The position numbers were made by a program, and so were the translations under genes. 64,000 bases of DNA from Crotophaga sulcirostris (lineage: Eukaryota > Chordata > Aves > Cuculiformes > Crotophagidae). Positions 24,539 through 38,500 of this stretch are shown here, piece by piece. Each line of letters opens with the position of its first letter. Position 1 is the first letter of the stretch. The DNA is taken from positions 849,588 to 913,587 of the forward strand of contig VYZB01000118.1 of the NCBI GenBank assembly GCA_013397455.1. The letters are read 5' to 3'. Under the pieces are notes generated by a model, which had not been told where the DNA came from, did no database searches, and worked only from the letters and a program-made list of their open reading frames with translations.

Positions 24539-26871
24539 ATGTGATTAATTAATTTTGAAGCTATCAAAACAAAATATTATTTACTTTCCAAATGACAGAT
24601 TCCTATATCAAGTTTTTGTTGTGGTGTGGTCCCTTTTTGTAGCAGTCCTCTGGTAGCATTAATTTATCTTGCTGGTGACTGCCGCTGCAGGGATATCAGC
24701 TCTGCCTACTCCTAATCAGTTTCCATAGGAGAAAGTTGAGATCAGATACACAACATTCACATGCACTAGTAGCATTGCTTAGTTATGTAAGGCAAGATCA
24801 GGACAGGTAGCATCATATCGTAACTAGCTGTATAAATCCTTTCGCAACTGATGTTTTTTTACAAATAGAACTAAACTCAACCAGTAGGTTTCTAAATTTT
24901 GGTTTTTTCAAGTGTCTGAAAATTTCAACTGTGAACAAAATATACTTCAATCTTTACAGCCATTATTGCTTGAATATGTTTCAGTTACTTATTAGTTTAT
25001 TGCAGAACTGAATCTCCTGACTTAACTCAGGTACTCAGAATGAAGCTGTTGAAGCATTTGAGTATGAATTACTCCCATGAGCAAGGATTACAAGATTCAG
25101 CCTTTACAAATTAGCACATTTCCGGTCTTAGGTCCTTGCACTGTTGAAACATAAAGATAAATTCTTCTCAGAAATGAGGAAATATACTTGCCTGAACAGA
25201 CTTATATTGTTTAGCATGTATTTGATAGCTGTGAATAATATTAATTCTCACTGGTAAGGCTAGACTCAGTGCATGCTTCATAAGGTCTGCTGTTGTATCA
25301 GAGGTGATTTAAACAGAATCACTCAGAAGTTGATAACCTCATGGGTGAGATTAGCTGCTGTTAAACCCACAACTTATACTCAAACTGCACTTTCTATTTA
25401 TGCCCTTCAAATGAAAATGGCTTGTTTTATTTTTCCTGAATCAGATATGGCAAAGGAAACATATTGTCATATTCTCTTCCTTCCTGATAACTTTTCCACA
25501 AGGTGAAAGGACATTTATGCAAATTCAAATAAAGACACAGTTATTGCAGCATTCACCCAGAAAATAGTGTGTGGCATTGCATCAGAGAATTCCAAAGGTT
25601 GATGCTAAAGCATATGCTTAAAACAGTAACAGTAAATGTTATGTTTTATTGATTTTTTTTCCTAGAAAATAAAACAGTAACTTTATATAAGTTAGGAAAG
25701 AACAACAGTGTAGGTAGGACACATGCAATCTGTGAGATCAAGTTCAACCTACAGGTAGTCTATTTATTTGTGTCTGAAGATAAAGTCAATGCAAATTCCT
25801 TGATGCGTTCTAAAGAGCATAAAGAAATTTCCAAGAAATGTCATGCATTACAAAGCTGTTAATACAACGAGTGAGTTTTATGTTTTCTTGTTAACTTTTC
25901 TTTCCTTTTGGGATAGCAAAATAATTATTATAATCAATACATTATGTTTTAATAGCCACTCCCTCAACTTTTCTATATTTCATTAGGCTTTAATAAATAT
26001 ATATAGATTTTCCTGAATTCAGGCTGATGTATCCGTCATCTCAAGTACCTGGAGTACGCAGGAACTTCTAAATACAATGCAATAGAGCCCTGCTCCCTGG
26101 CTTGCATCCTGCCTGTTTCAAACTCATGCCCTCCTACATCTCAATACTAAATGGAGACAGAGGATATCTTGAATTTAAAATAATAATGGAAGATTTCTTC
26201 ATCTGACTTTGCTTTTATAAGTTTTTGGATCTTTAATGAAAATGAGATGTGCAATTTGGAAAAGTGTTGATTTTACCACTACTATCATTTGTAGATTAAT
26301 ATGTTTATACTTACACAGAAAGAAATTAGGGCCATTGTTTTAGCTTTGCTTAACAGACTGCTACGATTTTATTCCAGTTTGGTATTTCGACCTTTTAAGA
26401 TTCCTATTCAAGTGAGACAACATTTCTCTATGTCTTTAAAGTATAACTGGGAAGAGAAATTTTTTCCCATCCAGTTTATTCTCAAAATTTCATGAGTAAT
26501 CACAAGAGGTTTTTCTCAGTATTAAGTGGTGTTGAGCCAGAATAATAGCTCCCATACCAATTCTTATCTTTCTTCGTGCACAGATGGAGTGAAAGGACTT
26601 CCCTATGTGGTTTAGGGCAGCTAACATAACCAAATCACTTAATGGATGCTATAATTTTTTATAAAAGGTTGTTATCTCATTCAAAATATAATCATCCCTT
26701 CAGAATTCCTCTTAACAAATAATTTCTTAAGTAATAACCAGTGGCTTTCATTTCCACCTTTTCAAAGAAGTATATTGAATATTGCAGCAGCAAAGTAGGT
26801 AGCACCACTTCTAGTTATGACTGCCTTCTTTCTGTTTCAAGATCTTATTTTCATTTATTTGGAGACAAAGA
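24539..26871. other. Unique non-coding DNA with one possible CR1 tail
   Basis: No gene was recognised. A possible CR1 terminal fragment is listed at 25708-25757. The plus-strand 77-codon frame at 25273-25506 has no recognised motif. Confidence 0.4.
25708..25757 (-). mobile_element. Possible very short CR1 3'-end relic
   Basis: The order 'gtgtaggtagga...ctgtgagatcaagttcaacctac' matches the reverse complement of an old CR1 3' untranslated end ('gagatcatcaagtccaacct'). The diagnostic terminal 8-bp repeat is missing and only about 50 bp can be aligned by eye, so this is tentative. Confidence 0.35.
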
Positions 26872-26957
26872 ATCAGACAGACAAAGAGGGTAACAAAAGA
26901 TGCCCATTTTTCCCTTAATTTAACAGATGGAGCAACAACAAAAAAAATATAAAGCAG
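26872..26957 (+). repeat. MIR/CORE-SINE-like relic
   Basis: 'cagacagacaaagaggg' is followed by 'cccattttt...ttaacagatggagcaac' and 'ataaag'. This resembles the conserved centre of tRNA-derived MIR/CORE-type SINEs ('cccattttacagatgggga.ctgaggca...aag'). It is heavily diverged, as expected for an amniote-age insertion. The family is placed from memory of the consensus. Confidence 0.4.
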
Positions 26958-29900
26958 GAACCTGTGCATGTAGCAGGTCCAGATCTGAAGCTAGTGAAAG
27001 TCAACACTGCACTGTGTTTCTGAAGGGCTATGATGATTTATGCCAGTTAAGAATTAGGCCTAGCTCAAAAAGCCGGATAATCAAAGATGTCAGTCTACTT
27101 TGGAAACTTTCCTTAAATGGCAGCTCATGAAATCTAGGGAGACTTAGAAGAGCTTTCTTTCAACTCCCTCATCTGTATATTCTCTTACTACCTGATGAAT
27201 AATATCTGCAGACACGCTTTTCACTTCATTTTCAACATATCTCAAAAGGAAGTCATACATCCTTTCTCCTGATGTGCTAAAGGAACAGAAAGTATTCCTT
27301 CAGTCTGAAAAAAGACAAAACAAGCTAAATAAATAATAATATATATAAAAGTCTGTTATTTTATATTTACTTTATTTGCATCAAATGAGTGGAAAGTAAT
27401 AAATCCCAATCATTAATAATGCTATAACTAAATTCACCACTCTATTACTTCAGCTGTATTTCAGTATACGTCCATTGACTTTACAGGGTATCTTCATCAT
27501 TGCGAACATAGACTAAAATACATTATCTATTATCTACATCTCTATTTTTTACCTGTCTACTGAATTTTCATACAAATTACATACTCTTTTTTATTATGTA
27601 CATGTAGAAGTAGACATACACTGTGCCCTTCTATGGGTCTGCACACATGCTCAAGTATATATGCACTATCTGTTTACACATACTGCAGTAGGTTCTTACC
27701 AGATAGGTAATTGCTCAAGTGTAAACTGTTTTCCATGTAATATTTTAGCAGGTTGCTAAGGATATTTAACATGTTCCAAAGTTTCTTTTTTTTTGATTCT
27801 ACATTATGTGTCTATAAAGTAGCCCTTTTTTATATACTTAATGCTTTTTATTATGTGTTGCAAATAAGTATTTAATTTGCACTTCAGTACAGGCATTTAT
27901 TGTGCAGTATGAATCAATTGACTGCTACAAGGACACTTTTTATGATTTAATCCATTCACAAGAAAAAACAGTTTCTGTCATGATATCCTCTAAACTGCAA
28001 CAACAATACAAATAAAATTAAAATATTATTAACAATGAAATGCAGTGAAGCACAATGAAGCACACATGAAATGATATACAGAGTAAATTAGCCATCAATT
28101 AGCATACTTCCTTCATGTCAAAAAGTATTTAAATTAATTTAGTCTTTCATTAATTCACATCAGATTTACTTTCTTGGTTTATAAGACAAACAAATTGCTA
28201 AAGAAGGCTTTTAGCTTTACAGGATGAATAATGGAAGCACAGCTATGCTCACAATATTTATATATCTCAGTTCAGCAGCATTGGATTGTGATTTATTTTG
28301 TCATATGCTAAAATACACACACAAACAGCATACTATGTTTGACTTCAAAAAGCTATACAATATCCTTAAAACTGCCATAAAATGTGGTGAAATAGTTAAA
28401 CATTCTGTTTATCCAGTCAGATATTTAGCTTCACCGGTGCTGCACTATCAACCAAAAGTGGAGGAGAGCTACATAAAGTAGAAAATGAAGGTAAGGGACG
28501 CTGAAAGTACAGCAAGCACAACCTCTAGCCTCCCCCAATTACCTGGCTTTAGTAGGCGTGGTGCAAATTGAGATGATAAGTGGTGATAGTCTGTGGCTGC
28601 TGAAGTAGAAAACTTTGAGACATGACAAAGCTTGAGAGAATACTGGAAAATACAGCATTAAGAAAATGTTGCAGTTATTTGTTTTATTTATATCAGCCTT
28701 TCAAACATTCACATGAAAGTCCTAGAGTCTAGCTGCCCTTGACAAAGTAATTAGGCTGAAACCTAACAGAAGCACAAAAAGCAAAGGAACAGGCATTCTC
28801 TGCTCAAAAACATACATTTTCCACTTTCTCACACACAAAGCTTATTTTCCCCAAGTGTAAAATCCATTCCTGTGACATCTTTTCACCTCAGCTTTTCTCA
28901 AGAATCAGCTCCAATGCAGAGGCTTCACAGAATGTCATAAGAGTCAGCATACATAAGCTATTTCCCTTGCCAATATTGAGAACAAAATCCAAAATCAGTT
29001 TTTCAAATCAGCAGGCCCTATTTTATGGCCAAGAAATGTGAAGAGGTGGCAGATGAAAACCAAATTCCTCAACCTAATATCAGAATCTACCAAGCAAAAT
29101 CTGCAGGCTTAAAAGAACATATGTCTCTCTTTGTAGCTCAGAAAGTCAGACACCTTCTCTACACCAGTATGAATTTCCAGCTCATTTAAGGGGCAGACTT
29201 AAAAACAAGGTACTGCAGCTGTTGAACCCCTAAGTCAAGGACCGAATTACAGTTGTAAAAACTGCACCAAAAATGTACAGTCAACCAGAGGCTGATAGAA
29301 AGGTTATGCTGATAATTGTTTAATATTATTATCTTACACAGTGGATGTATAACAATATAACTAATAAGCAATGACTTCGTTAGGCATCCTTAGTGGCACA
29401 CAGTAGCTGCGGCATGAGCCATACCCTGAACTAGTGGGACACAAGCCAGCTCATACTTGGAAGTTATTTAAGCACATTGGTGAGGACTGTACCTACTCTA
29501 GTTCCTACCACACCACCTCAAGGCTAGCTTACCTCTTGGCAGCTTAGCAAAAAGTGGTAACCAATGCTCATAACCTCTCAGCTTATTGTTTACCTGTTCT
29601 CTAAGGCTATGTTAATTATGTTACTTAACTCTGCAGACAGCTAAATCTTTGTAATATCTCGTATTTCAGTTAGTGCTACACACAATTACTTACTGCTGTG
29701 TCTTCTTTGTTAATCAAAATGAAGTGCAGGAATAAAGCATTTTGAAATTACACCATAGGAGTTAAAGACTTTTGTACAAGTTACAAGGAAATGCATAGTT
29801 TAGGTTCTTCGCCTGTTGTCCAACATCTGGTATAGTAGACGTCTCACAGGAGGCTGTGGCTCCCAGACAGTATCATTGTTGCAATAACTAATAATCATTC

Positions 29901-32900
29901 CAGATTTTAGCACTGACTTTGTCTTATTTGCAAATGCTTTCTAGTTCCAATATGAAGTTAAAATCTTTACTAGACACATCAGAGAACTTCTGTTTAACAT
30001 CTATTCTTTGAGCTAGTACAGTTAGTTGTGCTAACTATTCACATGCCCAAGAAAGGCAAGAGGGAGAACAAAGTTATTCTATGTTCATATCCCAGAGTGG
30101 ACTTACAGTCTAGTAAGGGCCTTATCATGGACTGGGAACTGAAATGATAGGTCCTTAAAAACTAAGAAAAATCTACATATAGCCTAACAAATTTCAAAGT
30201 TAGCTTTCATACTTTTATCTGGCTTGATCGCAAAGCAAGTCTGAGACTCCTAAATTGCTCTGACATGTCCAGGAGAGTTTGTTACCTCACTTTGTGTCTG
30301 TTTAAAGTTATTGAAAATTAGATTTATGTAGGTGTCTAGTCATCCAACCTCATAAAAAGCCTTATGATTTCTTCAAAGTCAACAAAACCTTGCAGCAAGA
30401 GGTAAGCAAAAAGTTCTGTTAAACCTGCAGGTGGAAAAATTATCTAATTCACCCAGTCTTTGATAGGAAATCTTAAAGGAAATAATCTTCGGTATTTCCC
30501 AAAATGTCATAAAAGGTGTTTTAATAAACACTTCTCTGTTGTTGTGAATCTTTTAATCTACCTTATATCTAGTAGATATTATCAACCTTAACTTACCTCA
30601 GAAATCTTCATTAAGCCTTACGTTGATTATTTGTTTATAGCTTGGACCTCTCTTTCCTATTTAGTGTTTTTAATCATTGGTTCCACAGAGACTAGCTTTG
30701 AGGATATTCCCCCCCCTCCCCATTTTGGCTCATACCAGGGCTACTTCTGTGAAATTCAATTAGAACCTTATAACAATCCTCTATAAATTTCATCACTTCA
30801 AAAAACAAACAGTAAGATCTTAAAAGAAGCACTATGAGACTGCCAGAAGGGGTTTATTAGCACTTTGTCAGAAAAGTCTATTTGTTGGGGCAGATCAATC
30901 AAATCTACTTCAAATGACAAATCCTTGAACTCTAAACAGTGTGGACCTAATATTCAGGTTTGTTTTTTTAAATAAAAAACTGGCACACTGTCTTAGCATG
31001 AAAGACTGTAGAATGAGCTGGGTTTTACCTTCAAAATTATTGCTTCAGAACATTTACTTTTACCTTCAGCTTTAAGTATAGGCCTGTTCTCAGAACATTT
31101 GTTTTGTCACCTTGATCTGGGTGACCAGAATACCCATTAAAGCCTGGCAAATGATTGCTTTTCCTTTTTCAAGCCATTGTTTCCCAAGGATGTCTTTTCA
31201 ATCTGCAGAAACTTTTGAATGATTTGACAAATTTAAGGCATGTCTGAATTAGGAGAATTTGCAATAGAATAGTTATATCAATGTCACTTAAGATTAAATC
31301 AGCAACTGAAGTCTCATATTACAACTACGCAGAACATCTACGCTGGGAGATTGCAGCGATGTTACTAATTTGTTGAAAATTTCACCTATACAGGTATACT
31401 ACTGAGTATGTCACCTCAAGATTTTTTTTCTTGACCTCCACAGTGTCAAATATGGAAAAGAGATTATCAGAGTGAAAGACATTTAAGAATGTTTCAACAA
31501 CATAAATTCGTTGGGAGAAAAACTGAGCAAAGTTGTGATGAAAAGTGTAATCTCTTCACTGGTAAGTTTGAAAACAAAAAGAGGTAAATATGATGATTTT
31601 ACCATGTGGGCTAAATGTTTTTCTTAGTTTCTGATATATTTTGGATAATTATATTTTTGTCAGTTGAGCAGTTTTAGAAAACAATATCATATTGTCTTGA
31701 TTGTTGTTAAGGCATTCAATTGGGATATAATAGATTTTTTCCTATACATGACAGCAAAGTTGAATCTGAGTTGGTCAACAACATAACTATTCTGCATAAT
31801 GCCTTGCATCTCATCACTTATCTACTTTACATATGCTATTAAGCCTTAAAGAGAAAGAGAATCTCAATCCAGTAGTTACTCTGTTCTGTTAAAATTGAGA
31901 CCTGAAGTGTACTATTCATTATGTACAAACAAAAAAAAAAATCCAATAACAGTAACTGTCTGATACGTAAAAGATTAAGGTAATCACTCATTTTGTGGAA
32001 GACACAATTACAAATTTTACCTGTTACAAATAGAATAAAAGGAAGAGAAGCTATCAACATCTGACCATAATATTTAAATATTTATGCTCAGCATATCTGC
32101 AGTTTTAGGTAGAAAATAAATTTTTGGTCTGAACACCTCCTAAGTGAAAGTGGCTTTGAAAGTCCTAGGTTAATATACCAAAAATACCCAAAATTCTCCC
32201 AGTCACTTTCAAGAAATCATCATTTCAAACAATGGGAAACACTGTAAGAAAAGTCCCAAGCAATTGTGTCATCTGAACTGCTTTACACCGGTGTACTACT
32301 ATCTATTCCCATGGTTTTTGTCAAGGTTATGTTAGAAGTCAGCTGAAATCACCACTGCACTCTAGTGATTGAACACCTAAGTCCATTTGAGCATTGCAGT
32401 CACCATTCAAGGGTTCTGACTACACATAAATGTTATATGGTTGGATGAATAGAGTTAGAGGGAGGATAATTATCCAGCACTGCCATCCAATGTATCTTTA
32501 ATATTTCCAGCAATATTTTAAGAACCTGTCTTTTCCAATCAAGTGTCTTTTACTAGATGTCATCAGGCCCTACCACTCAAGCACCCAATGCTCACAAAAA
32601 TCAACAGGAACTTGTAGCCTATGCTGCTTAAAAACTGAATACCTCGGTGCTCTGGATTATATTCCATCATGATTTCCCCCCCAAAAAGAGCAAATCAGTA
32701 ACAGAGAAAGATTAAAGAGAAAAATTATGTCTCCTGGGGTCACTCTTCTATTCATTCATCCACACATTGCACCTTAAAATTCTCAAATTTCTTGTTGTGT
32801 GGAAATTTGTAAAGAAGACATCTGTCAACAGTTACTACATAAAATATCTAGAGTTATTCTAGAGAGCTCTATTTTAAGAAAATAATACTATACTGAATAG

Positions 32901-35900
32901 GGCACTAGAATCTTACCGTTTACACATCTCGGCTTCAGCATCCATTTCCTCTATCTGTAGCAGTACATCTGAGGAGGTTTTATTTGATTTTGTTCGTATC
33001 TTTGTCACTGCTTACATTAAATTTGTATTTGTTTCCTAAGTACAGTGTACACAATATGAATTGTTTATGCAATTACTCTTCAGATTATGATTACTTAATG
33101 TCATCACAAACATTGTACCTTTCTTGCTAACCTGATGTTGATTTAATGACTTGACTTGCTCATGACAACAATACCTCTCATCATGGAAGTTGTTTAATGT
33201 ATTTGGGTTCAGGATAACTGAGATCTCCAGTGATTGTGCAAACAAATTAGAATCACTACAAAAAGTTTTGTGGTAAGAGATGATTATAGTAGTTTGGATC
33301 TGAAATGAATGAATAATCTAAATATTTTATGTAGCTTCCAAATTATAGTTTCCCAAATAGAGCGGCCAAGACTTAATATTATTTAGCTGTTGTTTTCTAA
33401 TGTATCCTTTCCTAGGACTTCAATTGGAAATTCATAAAAATATACTAAACCTCTGATGCCATTGCCAAAATACATATTGAAAATTTGCCAGTTCAATACA
33501 ATAGCTTTCTGAGGACAATGACCTGGATGGATAAATTGTACTGACTTTTAACCTAAATAGTCAAGCTGACTGTCATCTTGGCTGATGGCAACAGAAATTG
33601 TCTCAGTCGTGGACTGAATCTGACTGGCACAGTTATCACAACTGTCTTCTGTTCAGCCCTGACACCCTCCTCTCCACTTGACCAACTTACAAATACAGAA
33701 ATCTTCTTCACTTCTTCCAGTATCCCAGCAAGAATTCAGATCTCTACAACATAGATAACTTTAAGGTATAATACAAATATTCATTAGTCAAGAAATGAAG
33801 ATGAAGACGTACAGACAGTACTCTATCCATTCTTAAGGTGTATGTATATGACACAGTCAGATGTGAATGCTTTGTTCCCCAAACAAACCTTTTAAGATTC
33901 ATCTACCTCATGCCAGTTCCTAAATGCACTTACATAATCAAGTGTATGTACTTAACGAGTCCAGGAGTAATTTTAACAGTGACAAAGGGACTGCTATTTT
34001 TATAATTAAGTGTATGCAAGCACATTCCTAGTTCCTCAGTGTTAGATACTAAAAGGAGAACTATTATTATTACTTCTCCTTGTTTTCCTATCATTGTACA
34101 AAAAAATGTGCTTGTTTTGCAAATAGGATCAGAGAATGCTAAAATATCTTTATTTTATCGTGACTAATTATGTCTGGTTTGCCATATAACGTTTGCCACA
34201 AAAGTTCACTTCTCCCACCAGTAGAAAATTTTGTCATGATATTAGTTTGGCAAACAACTAATAACATTATTATGACTGTTTCACATTACTAATCATACCG
34301 GGGAAAAAATGAACACGTGAGTTACAGGATCAAGTACTCTCAAAGTTGGTCCCATGTTATTTCCACACCAGTTGGTCGCATCTTGGCTAGCACTAGAGAT
34401 CAGCCTACAGAGCAAATCAAGCCTGCCTCCAGTCACCTTACATATATGCCAAAGTTGGCTTTTTTTGAAGAGTTAACGATCCGAAAGACAGAAAACAGGA
34501 TAAGCAAAAAATAATAAATTAAATTAATGTATAGCAATTAGCAATGACTATATAATATTAAAACTTATTGATTCTTGGGCAGTATTCCTTGGCTTGTTTT
34601 CCTATTCAATGATCCTTATGTTAACAGTGCTGCACTGTCATGAGGGGGGATTTGAATTGTGAGACCATAAGTAAAAGGGTAATATAAGAAATAGAAAAAA
34701 TAGAGACATATAAAAAAGCTAAATACAAAGAAAAACTTTTCTGTGATCTTGTGGAATTTTTTGCTTAGAATTCTTGTGAGCAATCTGAGCCATCTGTATT
34801 CAGATAATCCAAATTACAAGGGGAGTCAGGGAAACAAAGACAACTGAAACATTTCAATGCAGAACTCCTTTCTATAACACATGCAAATCACATTCTGATC
34901 CCATAAAAATTTCCTCTCCCTGAGTCTTCAGTCTGCCATTATTAAAAACAATACAGGCAGAAAAAAAGCACAGTGTTTCTTAAGGACCCTTGCAGATTTG
35001 TAAAAAAAGGGGTAAAACTCTTCAGTTTAGAGAAAAATAGCACAGTTGAGTGTTCTGTGTTACTGAATCTGCAAGGAAACTTTTTGCAACAGAAGGCAAC
35101 ACAGCAAAAAAACATAGTCAAGATTCCAAAAGTAAATATAATACATAACATATGTATATTTTAGGAGTTAAATTCTATTTCCAGATTATGTGATACAGTA
35201 GATTTTAGAGCTTCAGACCTAAATCTCATTGTGCTACAATCTTCTCTTGGTAACAAGTGTGTTCTATTGATGGTATTCTAAAGACTTGTTCAGCTAACTG
35301 CACATCAACCCAAATATCTGTTTGAGGTTTTTTCAGAAAAATAGCAAAAATAATGCCATAACTCTGAAACTGATGGTTGGCCAAATTCAAATTGAAAGTC
35401 AAGTGAAAAAAAAATGAGATTAATACAAAAGATACTCACATAACAAAAGCATAAACCCTTATGGATTTTTTTGTTACTTGCTAAATCTTACTCCTTAAAC
35501 ATAATACAAAAATCTTGTATATTTAATTGCATGGCAATACTTATATATATCACATTTTTTATATATTCAGTTGACCACGTTCTGATATTAGATCAGAATA
35601 CAGTAATAAACTAGAATGTGATTTTGCATATTGCAATGGGTGTAAGTAATAGCACTGACTGGTGAGTCTGAAAGAAAGTGATGGTTGCGGAATGAATATT
35701 AGGAAGAATTCTGCTTAAATCTGTAGTTCTTGCAACTTTGAACAGTATAGGCTGCAAGTAAGATTCTCCTACCCTTTCTTTGCTTTCTCTTTCATGTCTG
35801 TGACTTTTCCTTGGGATAGATACTGCCATTCATAATGCTTACATCAAGCAGTGACTCCATGCTGCAGACACTGTGGACAAGTCCCATGTAAGTTATGCAT

Positions 35901-37089
35901 GAGTACGGAAATGCTCTCTCTTTTGTACATATACATTGCTTAATCCTTACCTATTTTAAAATACACTCAGCATACTGCATGGTTTGATACCATGCATAGC
36001 TACAGTTTATGCAAAATGTTTAGTTTAATAATGCTGGAAATATGTTTCAAGCATATCTTTTGTTTATCCGATCTCTAAAATTTGTACTTGGGAAGTATGT
36101 ATTTTCCTACACCAAATAGTATCACAAAACACTTTCAGAACAACTTAGTCACAGAAATATGTATTTCTGAACAATGTATTTATGCTACTTGAGTACTGAC
36201 TCTTCACATAGAACCTCATTTCCTTTCACAGAGACTTATAACCATGCAAATTGTCAGAAGCTTGAGGAAAACCAGAAACAGCTTTTCTCTGTGTGTAAGC
36301 ATGGAATAAGAGGAATACAAATTATGGATTTCACCACAGCACTTTGGATTTCACCATCCCTGTGTTTCAGGCTTTACACTAAGGTATTGTTTTCCTTTCT
36401 TTCCCATTTTTAGCTTAATGTTATAGTCCTCGCTCCTAAATTTAGAATAGCATAGTGCTGTATGCAGTGGTTTGCTTCTTCCCATTCCCATTAAATAAAC
36501 AGATACTAAACAATCACTACCAAAATTTATAGCAGGCACAAGAGAAGCTATCTACAGACTTCTCAGTCTGCAGTAGACTTCCACTAGTCTTTTGGTACAA
36601 CACCATAAACTCTGCTAAATGGCCACTGATTCCATTCAGCTGCTGAAAGAAACTTCACAAGCTCTCCCTCCCATTAATACAATGACGTTTACCCCTTCAA
36701 ATCACAGAAGGTGCTTTCAAGTTTAGATCCATTTCTTTTTAAAGTGAGAAAATACTAGAAGCAGCCAATTTTAGCCTAAGTAAATGAGCACAAAAACTAT
36801 TACATCAAGGCATAAAATCTTTCAACCAATAAAAACAAAACAAATGATTTTTTAGGTGGCTCTCCTATGATTTCCAAGCAATATAAATGGAAACCAAGTT
36901 TCTAGTGCAATTAGTACAGGATTCATTATTTATCTTTTCCTAGTTGAAATCACTCCAAAGGAACGACTCCATTCACCTCTGACGTGAAACCATTCTTAGA
37001 CCAGAATATAGCGGTCATTACATGTTCTATAGTATAATACAACAGCCTTTCAAGGGGCCATCACCTCATTGAAAATAAATTATTAAATA
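26958..37089. other. Long unique AT-rich non-coding stretch
   Basis: About 10 kb without a recognisable gene, retroelement or RNA. Only short frames (under 90 codons) occur on both strands, and none shows a known motif with splice sites. Homopolymers include cccccccctcccc at about 30709-30720 and short A runs. Poorly supported resemblances to the sauropsid palindromes occur near 27466-27490 and 32281-32300 and were not called. Confidence 0.4.
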
Positions 37090-37285
37090 GCCTACAATGG
37101 AGCTATACAAGCTGGAATCTGTCCAGGATAATAATAACTCCCACACTTTCCTTGCAAAGAGTGCCCTGGGATCTTTAATTACCCAAAGTGGCTTTCTGCT
37201 TGGTTCTATCTCTCAAAAGCCTTTCAGGTCTTATTACAGAACCCTGAACCCTAGCTATCTTACTACAGTGAAGAGCTAAAGAAAA
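37090..37285. repeat. Possible ancient dispersed-repeat relic ('gggatctttaat' type)
   Basis: 'agtgccctgggatctttaattaccc' is the key stretch (37160-37184, described in pieces: 'agtgccctggg' then 'atctttaattaccc'), followed by 'aagtggctt' and 'ggttctatctctc'. The same word order ('ccctgggatctttaatgaccac...cctcggtttaacgtctcatcc') is common in fish and reptile dispersed repeats. I cannot assign the family. A chance resemblance or exapted conserved element is possible. Confidence 0.3.
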
Positions 37286-37359
37286 ACGAAAAGGGCAAAA
37301 TGTCAATAGTATGTATTGTTTAGTTTAAAGAATCCCCAAAAGCTCAGGAAACATGCCTT

Positions 37360-37830
37360 TTTAATGAGAAACAACAGTTTGTGGCCAGCTGTTCCACATC
37401 GTTATGAACACGTTAGCTCCAGCAAGATGTACAAATGGGGACAATAAACACAGTACATTGAAAATAAGACCTGCATGAATAATCACACCTATTAATATAA
37501 ATGGCACTGAGAAGAGGCAGACTGAGCTCATATACTGACTGACAATTTAGAGCAAAACATACTGGTTTTCTTCACCATATCAATAAGAAATTAGATATAA
37601 CATGGGTCCAACAACAAGTGAGCCCCCTTAATGTGTTTATTAAAATGCGAATTGAAATGCTGAGTGGAAACATGGTACTGCATATGAATGTGACAGCCAC
37701 TCTTTTGAGTTCTTTTACGCCACTAAACTGTCCACAAAATAGGATCATGCATCGGAGTTATATTCAAAAGACAGCATAAGTGAGGATTTATGCAGCTTTT
37801 CCGAAGGCTATTAGGAAAAACATACAAGTG
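37360..37830. promoter_or_regulatory. Candidate conserved non-coding element cluster
   Basis: A run of unique, balanced sequence has no repeats or coding frame and includes ttaatgtgtttattaaaatg near 37629-37648, 'cctgcatgaataatcac' and 'tgcatatgaatgtgaca'. The texture (intact AT-rich homeobox or POU-like words set in moderately GC-rich sequence) is what deeply conserved vertebrate enhancers look like. It is inferred, not aligned. Confidence 0.35.
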
Positions 37831-38104
37831 CAGACAAAGAGCTAAGTTTATTACAACACAAAGAACATTTTCTTCCTTAATAATAACAGGAGGTTAGCCA
37901 GAAATGATGGAGTGTCAGCAGGTATTTCAACATTTTCTGTCCTGTGATTAAAGAATGTCTACTGAAGAAATACCCCTGTCTAGCATTAAATCTTTAGAAT
38001 TTATCTGGCAGCAAAATAACTGAAGAAAAAATCAAAAACCTTATCCATGAGTTTTCCATAGCAATTTGCTCTGCTGGGTTTCTTTCTATTTTAAATATGT
38101 CCAT

Positions 38105-38500
38105 AATAAACTGGGGGGGGGAAGATCAAATACATCGTCTATGTGCTATTTTTCCATAGAGGTGCATTAATGCAAATTAGTCAGAATGACTTTTCCATTA
38201 TAATTGGGCTGAAATGAGGTGGAAGGAACAGAAAGACAATTAACTTCAGGGTTTTTTCTTTCTTTTCTTCTTTTTCTTTCCTTTTCTTTTTTTTTTTTAT
38301 TTTAATTTCCAGCAGTTTGGAGTAAGTATAGTGCCTGATGGTAGTAGGTTGTCAGTACTGCCAAGCAAAATTATTCTGAGACCTTCAAGGCGCTTTGTTT
38401 ATCGCATTTTTCAATTAACCTCTGTATTTTAACTTCATCATAATGCCTGTGCCAATTCACACCAAAGAATAAAAAAAAAAAAATCCCTGTTTCCTGTCAT
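38105..38500. promoter_or_regulatory. Candidate conserved element pair around a pyrimidine tract
   Basis: The left half (38120-38250) contains an exact octamer ATGCAAAT at 38170-38177 directly after 'gcatta', then 'ttataattgggctgaaatgagg'-like sequence. The right half (38310-38480) includes 'cttcaaggcgctttgtttatc' style sequence, given here in two parts: 'cttcaaggcgcttt' and 'gtttatcgcatttttcaatt'. A C/T-only tract (38252-38300) separates them, followed by a T run. No gene is present. The octamer points to POU-factor binding. Conservation is a prediction. Confidence 0.35.
38252..38308. repeat. Polypyrimidine (CT/T-rich) tract
   Basis: About 57 bases almost entirely C and T, from 'gttttttctttctttt' to a 14-base T run. 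Neighbouring G runs at about 38113-38121 and 38532-38539 make the surroundings unusually rich in homopurine/homopyrimidine runs. It is length-variable in principle. Confidence 0.75.

Noticed and set aside
32281..32300. 'tttacaccggtgta' self-complementary word
   Set aside because: Possibly a fragment of the sauropsid palindrome type, but too short to call.
38340..38356. 'ggtagtaggttgt' matches 13 bases of the let-7 microRNA seed region
   Set aside because: There is no complementary let-7* arm within 100 bp and no hairpin; the first bases of mature let-7 do not match. It is a chance match.
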